DNA from: Wenzhouxiangella sp. AB-CW3
GTDB taxonomy: Bacteria > Pseudomonadota > Gammaproteobacteria > Xanthomonadales > Wenzhouxiangellaceae
DNA: 64,000 nt
Direction of reading: 5' to 3'
Assembly: GCF_014725735.1 (NCBI RefSeq)
Contig: NZ_CP061368.1
Location: forward strand, 269,001 to 333,000
Notes under the pieces: model-generated
What the model was told of the DNA's origin: nothing
Seen by the model: only the letters and a program-made list of their open reading frames with translations
The model's database searches: none
Translations under genes and position numbers: made by a program
In this document: piece after piece, positions 16,607 through 25,243 of the stretch
Position numbering within the stretch: the first letter of the stretch is position 1
Layout of the letters: each line of letters starts with the position of its first letter

Positions 16607-17211
16607 CCTGCCTTTAATCGGTTGATCAGGTCTTTTAGGGCTTTGCCGCGGTGGCTGACTCGGGATTTTTCGCCCATTGGCAGTTCGGCGGCTGCGGCGC
16701 CGAGTTCGGTGTCGTAGAACAGGGGGTCGTAGCCGAAGCCGTCTTTGCCGCGTGGTGTTTCCAGGATGTGGCCTTGCCAGATTCCGTGGGTGATGATTGG
16801 GGCTGGGTCGCGGTCGTGTTGCAGCAAGACCAGGCAGCAGTGGAAGGCGGCGGCGCGGCGTTCCATGGGCAGGCCGTTCAGCTTCTTGAGCAGCAGGGCG
16901 TTGTTGTCGGCATCGCTGGCCTGGTCGCCGGCAAAGCGTGCCGAGTGAATGCCGGGGCGACCGTCCAGTGCTTCGACGACCAGGCCGGAATCGTCGGCCA
17001 GGGCCGGCAGGCCGCTTGCGCGGCTGGCCTCGCGTGCCTTGATCAGTGCGTTCTCGACGAAGGTCAGCCCGGTCTCTTCGGGCGGTGATACGTCGAAGTC
17101 GGCCTGGCTGGACACGGCCACGCCGATGGGTTCGAGCAGGTGCGACAGCTCCCTGAGTTTGCCGGCGTTGCCGCTGGCCAGGACGATGCGGTCAATGGCC
17201 CTTGAGCGCAT
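16594..17211 (-). CDS. rdgB: dITP/XTP pyrophosphatase (RdgB/HAM1)
   Basis: 205 residues. Family motifs: [14 protein letters not shown] at the N-terminus (nucleotide-binding SxNxxKxxE), [38 protein letters not shown] and [11 protein letters not shown], then SHRGKAL near the end. The enzyme hydrolyses non-canonical purine triphosphates to monophosphates and so keeps inosine and xanthosine out of DNA. Its start overlaps the 3' end of rph by 20 bases, so the pair is coupled. The last four residues (GSRF) and the stop codon are written by the heptamer array (GGT TCG AGG TTC TAG), showing that the repeat reached the coding end of this gene. Confidence 0.95.
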   Translation of the reverse strand: MRSRAIDRIVLASGNAGKLRELSHLLEPIGVAVSSQADFDVSPPEETGLTFVENALIKAREASRASGLPALADDSGLVVEALDGRPGIHSARFAGDQASDADNNALLLKKLNGLPMERRAAAFHCCLVLLQHDRDPAPIITHGIWQGHILETPRGKDGFGYDPLFYDTELGAAAAELPMGEKSRVSHRGKALKDLINRLKAGSRF

Positions 17212-17914
17212 GGTCCTGGATCTCGATGAGTTCAGCTACTCCTTTCGTGGCCAGGTCGAGCATGGCGTCGAATTCTTCGCGCCGGAAGGCATGGCCCTCG
17301 GCCGTGCCCTGGACTTCGATAAAGCCGCCGCCATCGTTCATGACCACGTTCAGGTCGGTGTCTGCCGCCGAGTCCTCGGCGTAGTCGAGGTCGAGCACGG
17401 CATCCGGACCCAGCATGCCCACCGAGACCGCAGCAATGCGTCCATGAATGGGGCTGCGCTTGATCTTGCCGCTGTCGAAGAGCTTGTCCATGGCATCGAT
17501 CAGGGCCACGTAGGCGCCGGTGATGGATGCCGTGCGGGTGCCGCCGTCGGCCTGGATGACATCGCAGTCCAGCGTCACGGTGCGCTCGCCCAGGGCTTCC
17601 AGGTCGATAACCGCGCGCAGGCTGCGGCCGATCAGGCGCTGGATCTCCAGCGTGCGTCCGCCCTGCTTGCCGCGCGTGGCTTCGCGCATGTTGCGGGTTC
17701 CGGTTGCGCGCGGCAGCATGCCGTATTCGGCCGTCACCCAGCCCTGGCCCTTGCCCCGCAGCCAGGGCGGTACGCGGTCCTCGACGCTGGCGGTGCACAG
17801 CACGCGCGTTTCGCCGCAGGAGATCAATACCGAGCCTTCGGCATGCTTGGTGAAATGACGGTCAATGCGCACCGGACGCAGCTCGTCCGGGCGTCGGCCT
17901 GAGGGTCGTGACAA
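17192..17914 (-). CDS. rph: Ribonuclease PH
   Basis: 240 residues. It opens with [21 protein letters not shown] and carries the RNase PH motifs: [36 protein letters not shown] with the conserved arginines, and [22 protein letters not shown] with the metal-binding aspartates, then [18 protein letters not shown]. It trims tRNA 3' ends by phosphorolysis. It overlaps rdgB by 20 bases and is divergent from yicC, with 71 bp between start codons, so both promoters must lie in that gap or inside the coding ends. Confidence 0.96.
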   Translation of the reverse strand: MSRPSGRRPDELRPVRIDRHFTKHAEGSVLISCGETRVLCTASVEDRVPPWLRGKGQGWVTAEYGMLPRATGTRNMREATRGKQGGRTLEIQRLIGRSLRAVIDLEALGERTVTLDCDVIQADGGTRTASITGAYVALIDAMDKLFDSGKIKRSPIHGRIAAVSVGMLGPDAVLDLDYAEDSAADTDLNVVMNDGGGFIEVQGTAEGHAFRREEFDAMLDLATKGVAELIEIQDHALKGH

Positions 17915-17985
17915 TTCGGAATTCCTTTCTCTTCGCAGGCTGGCAAGGGTACCATGTTGCCCTGTTTCCCGACCTTCGGAAAGTC

Positions 17986-18855
17986 ATGATCAGGAGCATG
18001 ACGGCCTACGCACAGGCCACGGCACCCTCGGCCCATGGTCAGCTGACCTGGGAGTTGCGTTCGGTCAACCAGCGCTACCTCGATGTTTCGCCGCGCCTGC
18101 CCGAGGATTTCCGGGTGCTGGAGCCGACGGTCAGGCAGCGGCTGAAAGAGCGCCTGGCGCGTGGCAAGGTCGAGGTTTCGCTGCGTTTCCAGGCCGATTC
18201 CGCGATGGCCGGCGACCGGCTGAAGGTCAACCATGAGCTGGCCCGCGCCCTGGTCGATGCCCACGACGAGATTGCCGAGCTGGCCGGTGGCAGCGCCGAG
18301 CCGGACCTGGTGCACCTGCTGGACTGGCCCGGGCTGATCGAGCAGTCGCGCCCGGATCTGGAGGAAGACCGCGATCAGGCGCTGGCGCTGTTCGACCAGG
18401 CCGTGGATGCCCTGGTGGATGCCCGCGAGCGCGAGGGTGCGGCCATTGCCGAAATGCTGGGCACCCGGCTGGCCGGGATGCAGCGTGAAGCCGAGTCCGT
18501 GCGTGGTCATCTGCCCGAGATCCGCAAGGCCCTGGAACAGCGTTTCAGGGATCGCCTGGCGGCGCTGGAGGCTCCGGTGGAGCCCGGGCGCCTGGAGCAG
18601 GAACTGGTACTGCAGCTGCAGAAGCTCGATGTAGATGAAGAGCTGGATCGGCTGGATGCCCATGTCGCCGAGCTCAATCGGGTGCTCACGCTCGACGAGC
18701 CGGTGGGGCGGCGCCTGGATTTCCTGATGCAGGAGCTCAATCGCGAGGCCAATACGCTGGGCTCCAAGGCTGCCCTGGCAGAGATCGGTCAGGCCGCGGT
18801 GGAATTGAAAGTGCTGATCGAGCAGATGCGCGAGCAGGTGCAGAATGTCGAATAA
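17986..18855 (+). CDS. yicC: YicC/YloC family endoribonuclease
   Basis: 289 residues from the ATG at 17986, where the family start MIRSMTAYAQA lies; the frame is open further upstream but that part is not conserved. The conserved N-terminal segment WELRSVNQRYLDVSPRLP and C-terminal DEELDRLDAHVAELNRVL, then GRRLDFLMQELNREANTLGSK (YicC and DUF1732 signatures) are intact. Family members are RNases reported to act on small RNAs. Its 3' end overlaps gmk by 11 bases, the usual arrangement with gmk-rpoZ-spoT. Confidence 0.93.
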   Translation: MIRSMTAYAQATAPSAHGQLTWELRSVNQRYLDVSPRLPEDFRVLEPTVRQRLKERLARGKVEVSLRFQADSAMAGDRLKVNHELARALVDAHDEIAELAGGSAEPDLVHLLDWPGLIEQSRPDLEEDRDQALALFDQAVDALVDAREREGAAIAEMLGTRLAGMQREAESVRGHLPEIRKALEQRFRDRLAALEAPVEPGRLEQELVLQLQKLDVDEELDRLDAHVAELNRVLTLDEPVGRRLDFLMQELNREANTLGSKAALAEIGQAAVELKVLIEQMREQVQNVE

Positions 18856-19486
18856 GCCGACCGGCGAACTGTATGTGATTTCCGCGGCCAGCGGCACCGG
18901 CAAGACCAGCCTGATTGCCGCGCTGCTGGAGCGCTGTCCGCAACTGGCATTGTCGGTCTCCGACACCACGCGTCCGGCCCGTCGCGGCGAGATCGACGGT
19001 CAGCACTATCACTTCATTGATGCCGAAGACTTTCGGCAGGGCATTGCGCAGCAGCGCTACCTAGAGCATGCCGAGGTCTACGGGAACTACTACGGCACCT
19101 CCCGCGAGCGCGTCGAGCAGGCCTGGGCGTCGGGTCGCGACGTGCTGCTGGAAATCGATGTCCAGGGGGCCGAACAGGTGCGGCAGGCCTTTCCCGATGC
19201 CGCGCTGATCTTCATCCTGCCACCCTCGATGGCCACGCTGGAGGCCCGTCTCAAGGGCCGCGGGCTGGATGAGCCGGCGGTCGTTCAGCGCCGCCTGGAC
19301 GAGGCTCGCGGCGAAATCGCAGCCTGCGAGCAGTTTGACTGGCTGTTGATCAACGACGATTTCGATCGTGCCGTCGATGATCTCGAGGCCGTGATCGCGG
19401 CCTGGCCGCTGCGCCGACGGCGCGGCATCGGGCATGCGCGCTGCCTGTTGGATGCCGAGACGAATCCGATTACAATAAAGGATTGA
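18845..19486 (+). CDS. gmk: Guanylate kinase
   Basis: 213 residues. P-loop SAASGTGKTSL near residues 14-24, then the GMP-binding SVSDTTRPARRGEIDGQHYHF and the YGNYYGTSRE segment, and LLEIDVQGAEQV. It phosphorylates GMP to GDP using ATP and so feeds both GTP synthesis and the ppGpp pool made by the downstream spoT product. It overlaps yicC by 11 bases. The C-terminal tail is a little longer than usual and lies over a likely rpoZ promoter. Confidence 0.97.
   Translation: MSNKPTGELYVISAASGTGKTSLIAALLERCPQLALSVSDTTRPARRGEIDGQHYHFIDAEDFRQGIAQQRYLEHAEVYGNYYGTSRERVEQAWASGRDVLLEIDVQGAEQVRQAFPDAALIFILPPSMATLEARLKGRGLDEPAVVQRRLDEARGEIAACEQFDWLLINDDFDRAVDDLEAVIAAWPLRRRRGIGHARCLLDAETNPITIKD
19448..19476 (+). 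promoter_or_regulatory. Putative sigma-70 promoter for rpoZ-spoT inside the end of gmk
   Basis: TTGGAT (19448) and TACAAT (19471) are separated by 17 bp; the -10 box matches five of six consensus bases while the -35 keeps only TTG. A small hairpin CGGGCA-AGCG-TGCCCG follows at 19491-19506, before the rpoZ start at 19539. Confidence 0.35.
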
Positions 19487-19538
19487 TTTTCGGGCAAGCG
19501 TGCCCGGATCCAACACCATTTCAGGATAGACCGACACC

Positions 19539-19811
19539 ATGGCACGAGTAACCGTAGAAGACTGTATCGAAGCCGTACCCAATCGCTTCGAGCTGGTAAT
19601 GACCGCCGCCCAGCGCGCCCGCATGATTGCCAATGGCGCCGACCCCCTGGTCGAAGAAGAGTCCGACAAGCCCACCGTGATTGCCTTGCGCGAGATCGCC
19701 GAAGGCGAGGTCGACGACGACAATATCGCCAATCTGCAGGCCGAGCTGGACGCCCGCCTGGCCGCCATGCAGGCCGAAATCCCGCAGCCTCCCGAAGACG
19801 ATCTCGACTGA
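19539..19811 (+). CDS. rpoZ: RNA polymerase omega subunit
   Basis: 90 residues: [20 protein letters not shown] then [20 protein letters not shown] and [14 protein letters not shown], the characteristic omega signature. Omega helps assemble beta' into the polymerase and contributes to one of the two ppGpp binding sites, which fits its place directly before spoT. Confidence 0.97.
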   Translation: MARVTVEDCIEAVPNRFELVMTAAQRARMIANGADPLVEEESDKPTVIALREIAEGEVDDDNIANLQAELDARLAAMQAEIPQPPEDDLD

Positions 19812-19875
19812 TCGAGTCGGGACCGGAGGTTCCGCCATCGATCGTGCACCCAGTTCCCACTCCGGAAATTCTCTC

Positions 19876-21990
19876 ATGCTGCCCGGCCCGGTTCGCGAGC
19901 TGAGAGACCTGCTCAATACCTACCTCGAGCCACAGCAGGTGGCCGTGGTGTTGCGCGCCTATGAAGCCGGTGCCGTTGCCCACGAAGGGCAGAAGCGTCG
20001 CTCCGGCGAGGACTACATCTTCCACCCGGTGGCCGTGGCGCGCATCCTGGCCGGCATGCGCATGGACTACCAGACCATCGCCGCGGCCATTCTGCACGAC
20101 ACCATCGAGGACACCCACCTCGAACATGCCGACCTGGAACGCGATTTCGACGAACAGATTGCCAAACTCGTCGACGGTGTAACCAAGCTCGACAAGATGA
20201 AGTTCCGCACCCGCCAGGAAGCGGATGCCGAGAGCTTCCGCAAGTTGCTGCTGGCCATGAGTCGCGACCTGCGGGTGATCTTCATCAAGCTGGCCGACCG
20301 CCTGCACAACATGCGCACCATCGAGGTCATGAGTCCGGGCGCCCGACGTCGGATTTCGGCCGAGACCCTGCAGATCTACACCTCCATCGCCGGTCGTCTG
20401 GGCATGAACGAGTTGCGCGAGGAGCTCGAGGAGCTGGGTTTTCGTCATCTGCATCCCAACCGCTACCGCGTGATTCGCCGCCGGGTGCGCAAGAACGCCG
20501 GCAATCGTGCGGAGATCATCGATTCGGTGACCGAGGCGTTGAAGAAGCGTCTGAGCGAAGCCGGTATTCCGGCAAGGGTGGAGGGACGAACCAAGACGAC
20601 CTACAGCATCTACTGCAAGATGCGCGACAAATCGCTGTCGTTCGACGAGGTCATGGACCTTTACGCCTTCCGCATCGTGACCCATTCCGAGCCGCATTGT
20701 TACCAGGCGCTGGGCGTGGCGCATGCGCTCTACAAGCCCAAGCCCGGCAGTTTCAAGGACTATATTGCGCTGCCCAAGCCCAACGGCTATCAGTCGTTGC
20801 ATACCGTGCTGGGTTCGCCGTTCGATGTGCCGGTGGAAATCCAGATCCGTACCGAGGAGATGGACCTGGTGGCCGAGAAGGGTGCCGCGGCACACTGGCT
20901 GTACAAGGCTACGCCCGATGGCTCGACCGCCGTGCGTGCGCGCGAGTGGCTGCTCAAGCTGGTCGAGACGCAGTCGCGTGCCGGTGACTCGGTGGAGTTT
21001 CTCGACGCGGCCAAGGCCGAGTTGTTCCCCGACGAGATCTTCGTGTTCACCCCGCGCGGCAAGATCATCGACCTCAAGGCCGATGCCACGGCGCTGGATT
21101 TCGCCTATGCCATTCACACCGATGTTGGCAACGAGGCCGTTGGCGCGATCATCGACAAGGAAAAGCTGCCGCTCAATACCCGCCTTGAAACCGGTCAGAC
21201 GGTGGAGATCCTCACCGAGCCGGGTTCGGCTCCAGAACCGGAATGGCTGGAGTTCGTGGTCACCTCCAAGGCCCGAACGTCGATCCGCTCTCATCTGAAG
21301 AATCTCGAACAGGCCGATTCGGTGGCCGTGGGCGACCGTCTGCTCGACCAGGCCCTGGCCCGGCGCGGCTACTCCATGGAGCGGGTGTCGGACCGGCGCC
21401 TGGCCCGATACCTGAAAAAGCTCGGCCTGGACCGGATCGAGGACCTGCTGATCCGCATTGCCCGAGGCGACATGCTGGCCGGGGTGGTGGCCCAGAAACT
21501 GCTGCCGCTGACCCAACGTCGTCAAACCGAGGGCCCGGCCACCGAGACGCTGACCATTGGCGGCACCGAAGGCAGCGCCATCGACTACGCCAACTGCTGC
21601 CATCCCGTGCCGGGCGATCCGATCATGGGCTACCTGTCGCCGGGCAAGGGCATCGTCATTCATCGACAGCGCTGCCGCAACGTGCCTGAACTCAGGAAAG
21701 CGCATTTCGAACGTTGCCTGGATGTCGCCTGGGCGCCGGTCATGCGGGGGCAGTTCTCGGTACGACTGAAGATCGTCACCATCAACGGTCCCGGCGTACT
21801 GGCTTCGGTGTCGGCCACGCTGAGCGAGGTTGGTGCCAATATCGAGCGAGTCGAGCAGCCGTCGACCACGCGCGAAACCGCCATTCTGCATTTCACGCTG
21901 GGTGTCAGGGATCGCAACCAGTTGGCTCGCATCATACGCCGACTGCGAAGAAACCGGCATGTGCTCAAGGTTGTTCGCGAGATCGCATGA
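19876..21990 (+). CDS. spoT: Bifunctional (p)ppGpp synthetase/hydrolase SpoT
   Basis: 704 residues from the ATG at 19876 (MLPGPVRELRDLLNTYL). The HD hydrolase motif is intact (AAILHDTIEDT, His74-Asp75), as is the synthetase domain (RTKTTYSIYCKM, MDLYAFRIV, GSFKDYIALPKPNGYQSLHT), so both activities are expected. TGS domain: IFVFTPRGKIIDLKADATALDFAYAIHT. The zinc-finger region has YANCCHPVPGDPI, and a C-terminal ACT domain starts around RLKIVTINGPGVLASVS. It makes and degrades ppGpp in response to nutrient stress. Order gmk-rpoZ-spoT-ridA-recG is the classic gammaproteobacterial one, here with one extra gene inserted. Confidence 0.96.
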   Translation: MLPGPVRELRDLLNTYLEPQQVAVVLRAYEAGAVAHEGQKRRSGEDYIFHPVAVARILAGMRMDYQTIAAAILHDTIEDTHLEHADLERDFDEQIAKLVDGVTKLDKMKFRTRQEADAESFRKLLLAMSRDLRVIFIKLADRLHNMRTIEVMSPGARRRISAETLQIYTSIAGRLGMNELREELEELGFRHLHPNRYRVIRRRVRKNAGNRAEIIDSVTEALKKRLSEAGIPARVEGRTKTTYSIYCKMRDKSLSFDEVMDLYAFRIVTHSEPHCYQALGVAHALYKPKPGSFKDYIALPKPNGYQSLHTVLGSPFDVPVEIQIRTEEMDLVAEKGAAAHWLYKATPDGSTAVRAREWLLKLVETQSRAGDSVEFLDAAKAELFPDEIFVFTPRGKIIDLKADATALDFAYAIHTDVGNEAVGAIIDKEKLPLNTRLETGQTVEILTEPGSAPEPEWLEFVVTSKARTSIRSHLKNLEQADSVAVGDRLLDQALARRGYSMERVSDRRLARYLKKLGLDRIEDLLIRIARGDMLAGVVAQKLLPLTQRRQTEGPATETLTIGGTEGSAIDYANCCHPVPGDPIMGYLSPGKGIVIHRQRCRNVPELRKAHFERCLDVAWAPVMRGQFSVRLKIVTINGPGVLASVSATLSEVGANIERVEQPSTTRETAILHFTLGVRDRNQLARIIRRLRRNRHVLKVVREIA

Positions 21991-22028
21991 TGTGAGAATG
22001 ACCGCCGTTCTGATTATCGATTGCAGGC

Positions 22029-22634
22029 ATGCTACTCAACCATCTTATTGTCGATGACTTTCTGTCCGACCCCGAAACCGTCAGAAAGGTGGCGCTCGGC
22101 CTGAACTATCCGAAACCGGAGAAAACAACCTATTTCCCCGGCAGGAACTCGGAAGTGCCGCTGCCCACCGGCGATCTGGACAAAGTGGTTCAGGACATCG
22201 TCGGCGAGCCGCTGCGCCCGGCCCCGGGAACGGCTCACGGCAAGTGCCGCATCACGCTGGAAGGCGACACGGGCGATGGCAATGTGCACATTGACAAGGC
22301 GCACTGGTCGGGCATTCTGTATCTGAACCTGCCGCACCAGTGCCAGGGAGGAACGGATTTCTTCCGTCACCGGCCCACCGACACCGAACGGGCCCCGGTC
22401 ACCCCGGAAGACCTGAAGAAGATGGGATACCAGCGCCCTACCGAGGTCTGGGACGACTTCCTGCTCAAGGACACCAACGACATGAGCAAGTGGGAAAAGA
22501 TCTACAGCGTGCCCATGCGCTTCAATCGTCTGACCCTGTTTCGGCCATGGCAGTGGCACAACGCCGGGCCCAGCTTCGGCCAGTGCAAGGAAACCGGCCG
22601 CCTGGTCATGCTGCTGTTTTATGTCCAGGCCTGA
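22029..22634 (+). CDS. DUF6445-type protein, possible iron/2-oxoglutarate-dependent oxygenase fold
   Basis: 201 residues, no signal peptide. The order HID-x-AHWSGILYLNLP, then RFNRLTLFRPWQWHNAGPSFG, then RLVMLLFYVQ resembles the His-x-Asp...His arrangement of double-stranded beta-helix oxygenases, with HID near residue 83 and WHNAG near 177. In the literature such DUF6445 proteins often sit beside flavin-dependent halogenases and TonB receptors; here it lies between spoT and ridA. I cannot give a substrate. The start at 22029 is the first ATG, 38 bases after spoT. Confidence 0.6.
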   Translation: MLLNHLIVDDFLSDPETVRKVALGLNYPKPEKTTYFPGRNSEVPLPTGDLDKVVQDIVGEPLRPAPGTAHGKCRITLEGDTGDGNVHIDKAHWSGILYLNLPHQCQGGTDFFRHRPTDTERAPVTPEDLKKMGYQRPTEVWDDFLLKDTNDMSKWEKIYSVPMRFNRLTLFRPWQWHNAGPSFGQCKETGRLVMLLFYVQA

Positions 22635-22673
22635 GCGGGCCTGAAACCTGAACATCCGGGAGAATCCATCATC

Positions 22674-23060
22674 ATGAACAAGCATCCGATCCATTCCGAC
22701 CAGGCGCCCGCTGCAATCGGCCCGTATTCCCAGGCCGTGCGTGCCGGCGATACCGTCTACCTGTCGGGCCAGATTCCGCTGGACCCGGCCACCGGCGAGG
22801 TGGTCGAGGGTGACTTCGAGGCGCTGGTTGGTCGGGTGTTCGACAACCTGGCGGCGGTGGCCGAGGCTGCCGGCGGATCCCTGGACGACATTGTCAAGCT
22901 CAATATCTTTCTCACCGACCTCGGTCAGTTTGCCGTGGTCAACCGGCTGATGGGCGAGCGCTTTTCCGAGCCCTATCCGGCCCGGGCCACGATCGAGGTT
23001 GCGGCGCTTCCCAAGGGTGTGCCGGTTGAAATGGACGCGGTTCTGGTGCTGCCCGGCTAG
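22674..23060 (+). CDS. ridA: 2-iminobutanoate/2-iminopropanoate deaminase RidA
   Basis: 128 residues. Rid family signature: [25 protein letters not shown] at the N-terminus and [21 protein letters not shown] at the C-terminus, with the catalytic arginine in the ARATIEV stretch. It hydrolyses reactive enamine/imine intermediates released by PLP enzymes. Placement between spoT and recG is common in gammaproteobacteria. GGAGAA precedes the ATG. Confidence 0.96.
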   Translation: MNKHPIHSDQAPAAIGPYSQAVRAGDTVYLSGQIPLDPATGEVVEGDFEALVGRVFDNLAAVAEAAGGSLDDIVKLNIFLTDLGQFAVVNRLMGERFSEPYPARATIEVAALPKGVPVEMDAVLVLPG

Positions 23061-23066
23061 TCCGTC

Positions 23067-25115
23067 ATGTCCCGCCCGGTGGGTGATCTGCCCGGTGTCG
23101 GGCCGCAGGTGGCTGCGCGGCTCAAGGCGCTGGGCATCCTCGTGGAAACCGACCTGCTGTTTCATCGTCCGCTACGCTACGAGGACCGCACCCGCATCAC
23201 GCCCATGAACCGGGTGCGGCCCGACGCCCGGGTGCAGGTGGAGGGCCGGGTGATGCACCAGGAAGTCGTGCAGCGCCGGCGGCGCATGCTGCTGGTCACC
23301 CTGGCCGACGACAGCGGCCAGATTACCCTGCGCTATTTTCGTTTCTATCCCAGCCAGTTGCGGATGTTCCGGGTCGGCAATCGCATCCGCTGCTTCGGCG
23401 ATGTGCGTTTCGGGCCGGAAGGCTTTGAGATGGCCCATCCCGAATGCCGGGTGCTTGGCGCCGGGACGGATCATGCCTTGCCCGAGCACCTCACGCCCGT
23501 CTATCCGGTCACCCAGGGACTGGCGCGGGCCACCCTGACCGGGCTGATCGATCGTGCCGTTGAAAGGGTCGAGAATGGCCAGCTCGAATTGATCGATCCG
23601 CTGGTCGGGCTGAATGACTTGATGGCGCTGGACCAGGCCGTACTGACCATCCACCGGCCCGGTCCGGGCGAAAACCTCGATGCGCTGGCCGACGGGTATC
23701 ATCGTGCTGTCCAGCGTCTGGCCTGTGAGGAGTTGCTGGCCCACCATCTCGCCCTGGCGCGGCTCAATCGGGCCCGGCAGCGTCAGCACGCCGTGGCGCT
23801 GGGCCCCGGGACGGCGCTGCGGAATAGCCTGCTGGAGCGTGTCGGTTTCGAGCCCACGGCAGCCCAGCGGCGCGTGGTGTCCGAGATCGTGGATGATCTG
23901 GTCGATGAGCGCCCCATGCGGCGCCTGCTGCAGGGCGATGTCGGCTCCGGCAAGACTCTGGTGGCGGCCAGCGCCATGCTGACCGCGGTTGCGGCCGGTC
24001 GTCAGGCGGCCATTGTCGCGCCCACCGAGATCCTGGCCGAGCAACACTTCAATACGCTCTCGGGCTGGCTGGAGCCGCTGGGGCTGAAACTGGCCTGGCT
24101 GGCCGGCAAGGTAAAGGGCAAGGCCCGTCGCCAGGCGCTGGAGGCGCTGGCCGGGGAGGCCGATATTGCCATCGGCACCCATGCCCTGTTTCAGGCCGGC
24201 GTGCGTTTTCGTGACCTGGCGCTGATCGTGGTCGACGAACAGCACCGCTTCGGTGTTCATCAGCGCCTGTCGCTGGCGGCCAAGGGCAGTGCCGGTGAGC
24301 GCGTGCCCCACCAACTGGTCATGACCGCCACCCCGATTCCCAGAACGCTGGCCATGACCGCCTATGCCGGACTGGAAGTCTCGGTCATCGATGAATTGCC
24401 GCCCGGGCGCAAGCCGGTGACCACGGTGGCCATCAGTCAGGGCCGGCGCGAGGAGATCATCGAGCGGCTGCGTCGCGCCCTGGCCGAGGGCCGCCAGGCC
24501 TACTGGGTGTGTCCGCTGATCGAGGAGTCGGATCTGCTCGAGGCCCAGGCGGCCGAATCCACGGCCAGCGAACTGGAACGCGCCCTGCCGGGGTTTTCCG
24601 TCGGGCTGATCCACGGGCGCATGAAAGCGGCCGAAAAACAGGACATCATGGCGCGTTTCAGCGCCGGTGACATTGACCTGCTGGTGGCCACCACGGTGAT
24701 CGAGGTCGGGGTCGATGTGCCCAATGCCAGCCTGATGATGATCGAGAATGCCGAACGCCTGGGACTCTCGCAGCTACACCAGTTGCGCGGGCGGGTCGGG
24801 CGCGGCAGCGCTCAGGCGGCCTGCGTGCTGATCTACAAGCCGCCGCTGGGCGACACCGCGCGGGCGCGCCTGGAAACCATGCGCGAAACCACCGATGGCT
24901 TCGTCATCGCCGAAAAGGACCTGGAACTGCGCGGCCCCGGCGAGGTGCTGGGCACCCGCCAGACCGGCATGCTGAGATTCCGGGTGGCCGATCTCGGCCG
25001 CGACGCCGAACTGCTCGACCCGGTCAGGAATCTTGCCGAACGGCTGGACCGCGGGGGTGCCGATATCGTTATTGAACGCTGGATTGGAGAGGCGGAGCAG
25101 TTTGTGGACGTTTGA
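23067..25115 (+). CDS. recG: ATP-dependent DNA helicase RecG
   Basis: 682 residues. The N-terminal wedge (OB-fold) domain begins VGDLPGVGPQVAARLKALGI; the helicase core has Walker A GDVGSGKT (residues 290-297), APTEILAEQH, the DEQH box (VVDEQHRFGVHQR), motif III TATPIPRTLA, motif V TTVIEVGVDVPNA and motif VI QLRGRVGRG. The C-terminal TRG segment (FVIAEKDLELRGPGEVLGTRQTG) is complete. RecG remodels stalled forks and R-loops. It starts 6 bases after the ridA stop. Confidence 0.97.
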   Translation: MSRPVGDLPGVGPQVAARLKALGILVETDLLFHRPLRYEDRTRITPMNRVRPDARVQVEGRVMHQEVVQRRRRMLLVTLADDSGQITLRYFRFYPSQLRMFRVGNRIRCFGDVRFGPEGFEMAHPECRVLGAGTDHALPEHLTPVYPVTQGLARATLTGLIDRAVERVENGQLELIDPLVGLNDLMALDQAVLTIHRPGPGENLDALADGYHRAVQRLACEELLAHHLALARLNRARQRQHAVALGPGTALRNSLLERVGFEPTAAQRRVVSEIVDDLVDERPMRRLLQGDVGSGKTLVAASAMLTAVAAGRQAAIVAPTEILAEQHFNTLSGWLEPLGLKLAWLAGKVKGKARRQALEALAGEADIAIGTHALFQAGVRFRDLALIVVDEQHRFGVHQRLSLAAKGSAGERVPHQLVMTATPIPRTLAMTAYAGLEVSVIDELPPGRKPVTTVAISQGRREEIIERLRRALAEGRQAYWVCPLIEESDLLEAQAAESTASELERALPGFSVGLIHGRMKAAEKQDIMARFSAGDIDLLVATTVIEVGVDVPNASLMMIENAERLGLSQLHQLRGRVGRGSAQAACVLIYKPPLGDTARARLETMRETTDGFVIAEKDLELRGPGEVLGTRQTGMLRFRVADLGRDAELLDPVRNLAERLDRGGADIVIERWIGEAEQFVDV

Positions 25116-25120
25116 GGGGA

Positions 25121-25219
25121 AGGTGTAAAGGTGAAAGGGCGCGCGTTGACCGCTGACAAAGTCAGCTCTCTCTCGCCTCTACTTTCTCCTTCCTTTTACC
25201 TTTCACCTTTTACCTCACC
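25121..25219. repeat. Inverted heptamer arrays after recG
   Basis: A purine-rich left arm (AGGTGTAAAGGTGAAAGGG from 25121) faces a pyrimidine-rich right arm (TTTTACC, TTTCACC, TTTTACC, TCACC; 25194-25219) across about 55 bp. The 7-bp period is clear on the right arm. The arms are complementary enough to form a long imperfect stem. Confidence 0.75.
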
Positions 25220-25222
25220 GCA

Positions 25223-25243
25223 CCTCAGCCCACTGGGCTGAGG
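25223..25243 (-). terminator. Perfect hairpin across the stop codon of the secreted protein gene
   Basis: CCTCAGCCCA and TGGGCTGAGG form a 10-bp stem around a single base, an unusually tight loop, and include the TGA at 25225-25227. No T-tract follows on the minus strand, so a role in 3'-end protection or attenuation is as likely as termination. Confidence 0.45.

Noticed and set aside
17824-18969. 381-codon open frame opposite yicC and gmk
   Set aside because: Antisense of two well-conserved genes, with low-complexity Gln/Leu/His composition.
19491-19506. Terminator between gmk and rpoZ
   Set aside because: A six-base stem without a T-tract, inside a co-transcribed gene group; too weak to call.
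19285-21960. 891-codon open frame opposite spoT
   Set aside because: spoT is unmistakable on the other strand; this frame has no family features.
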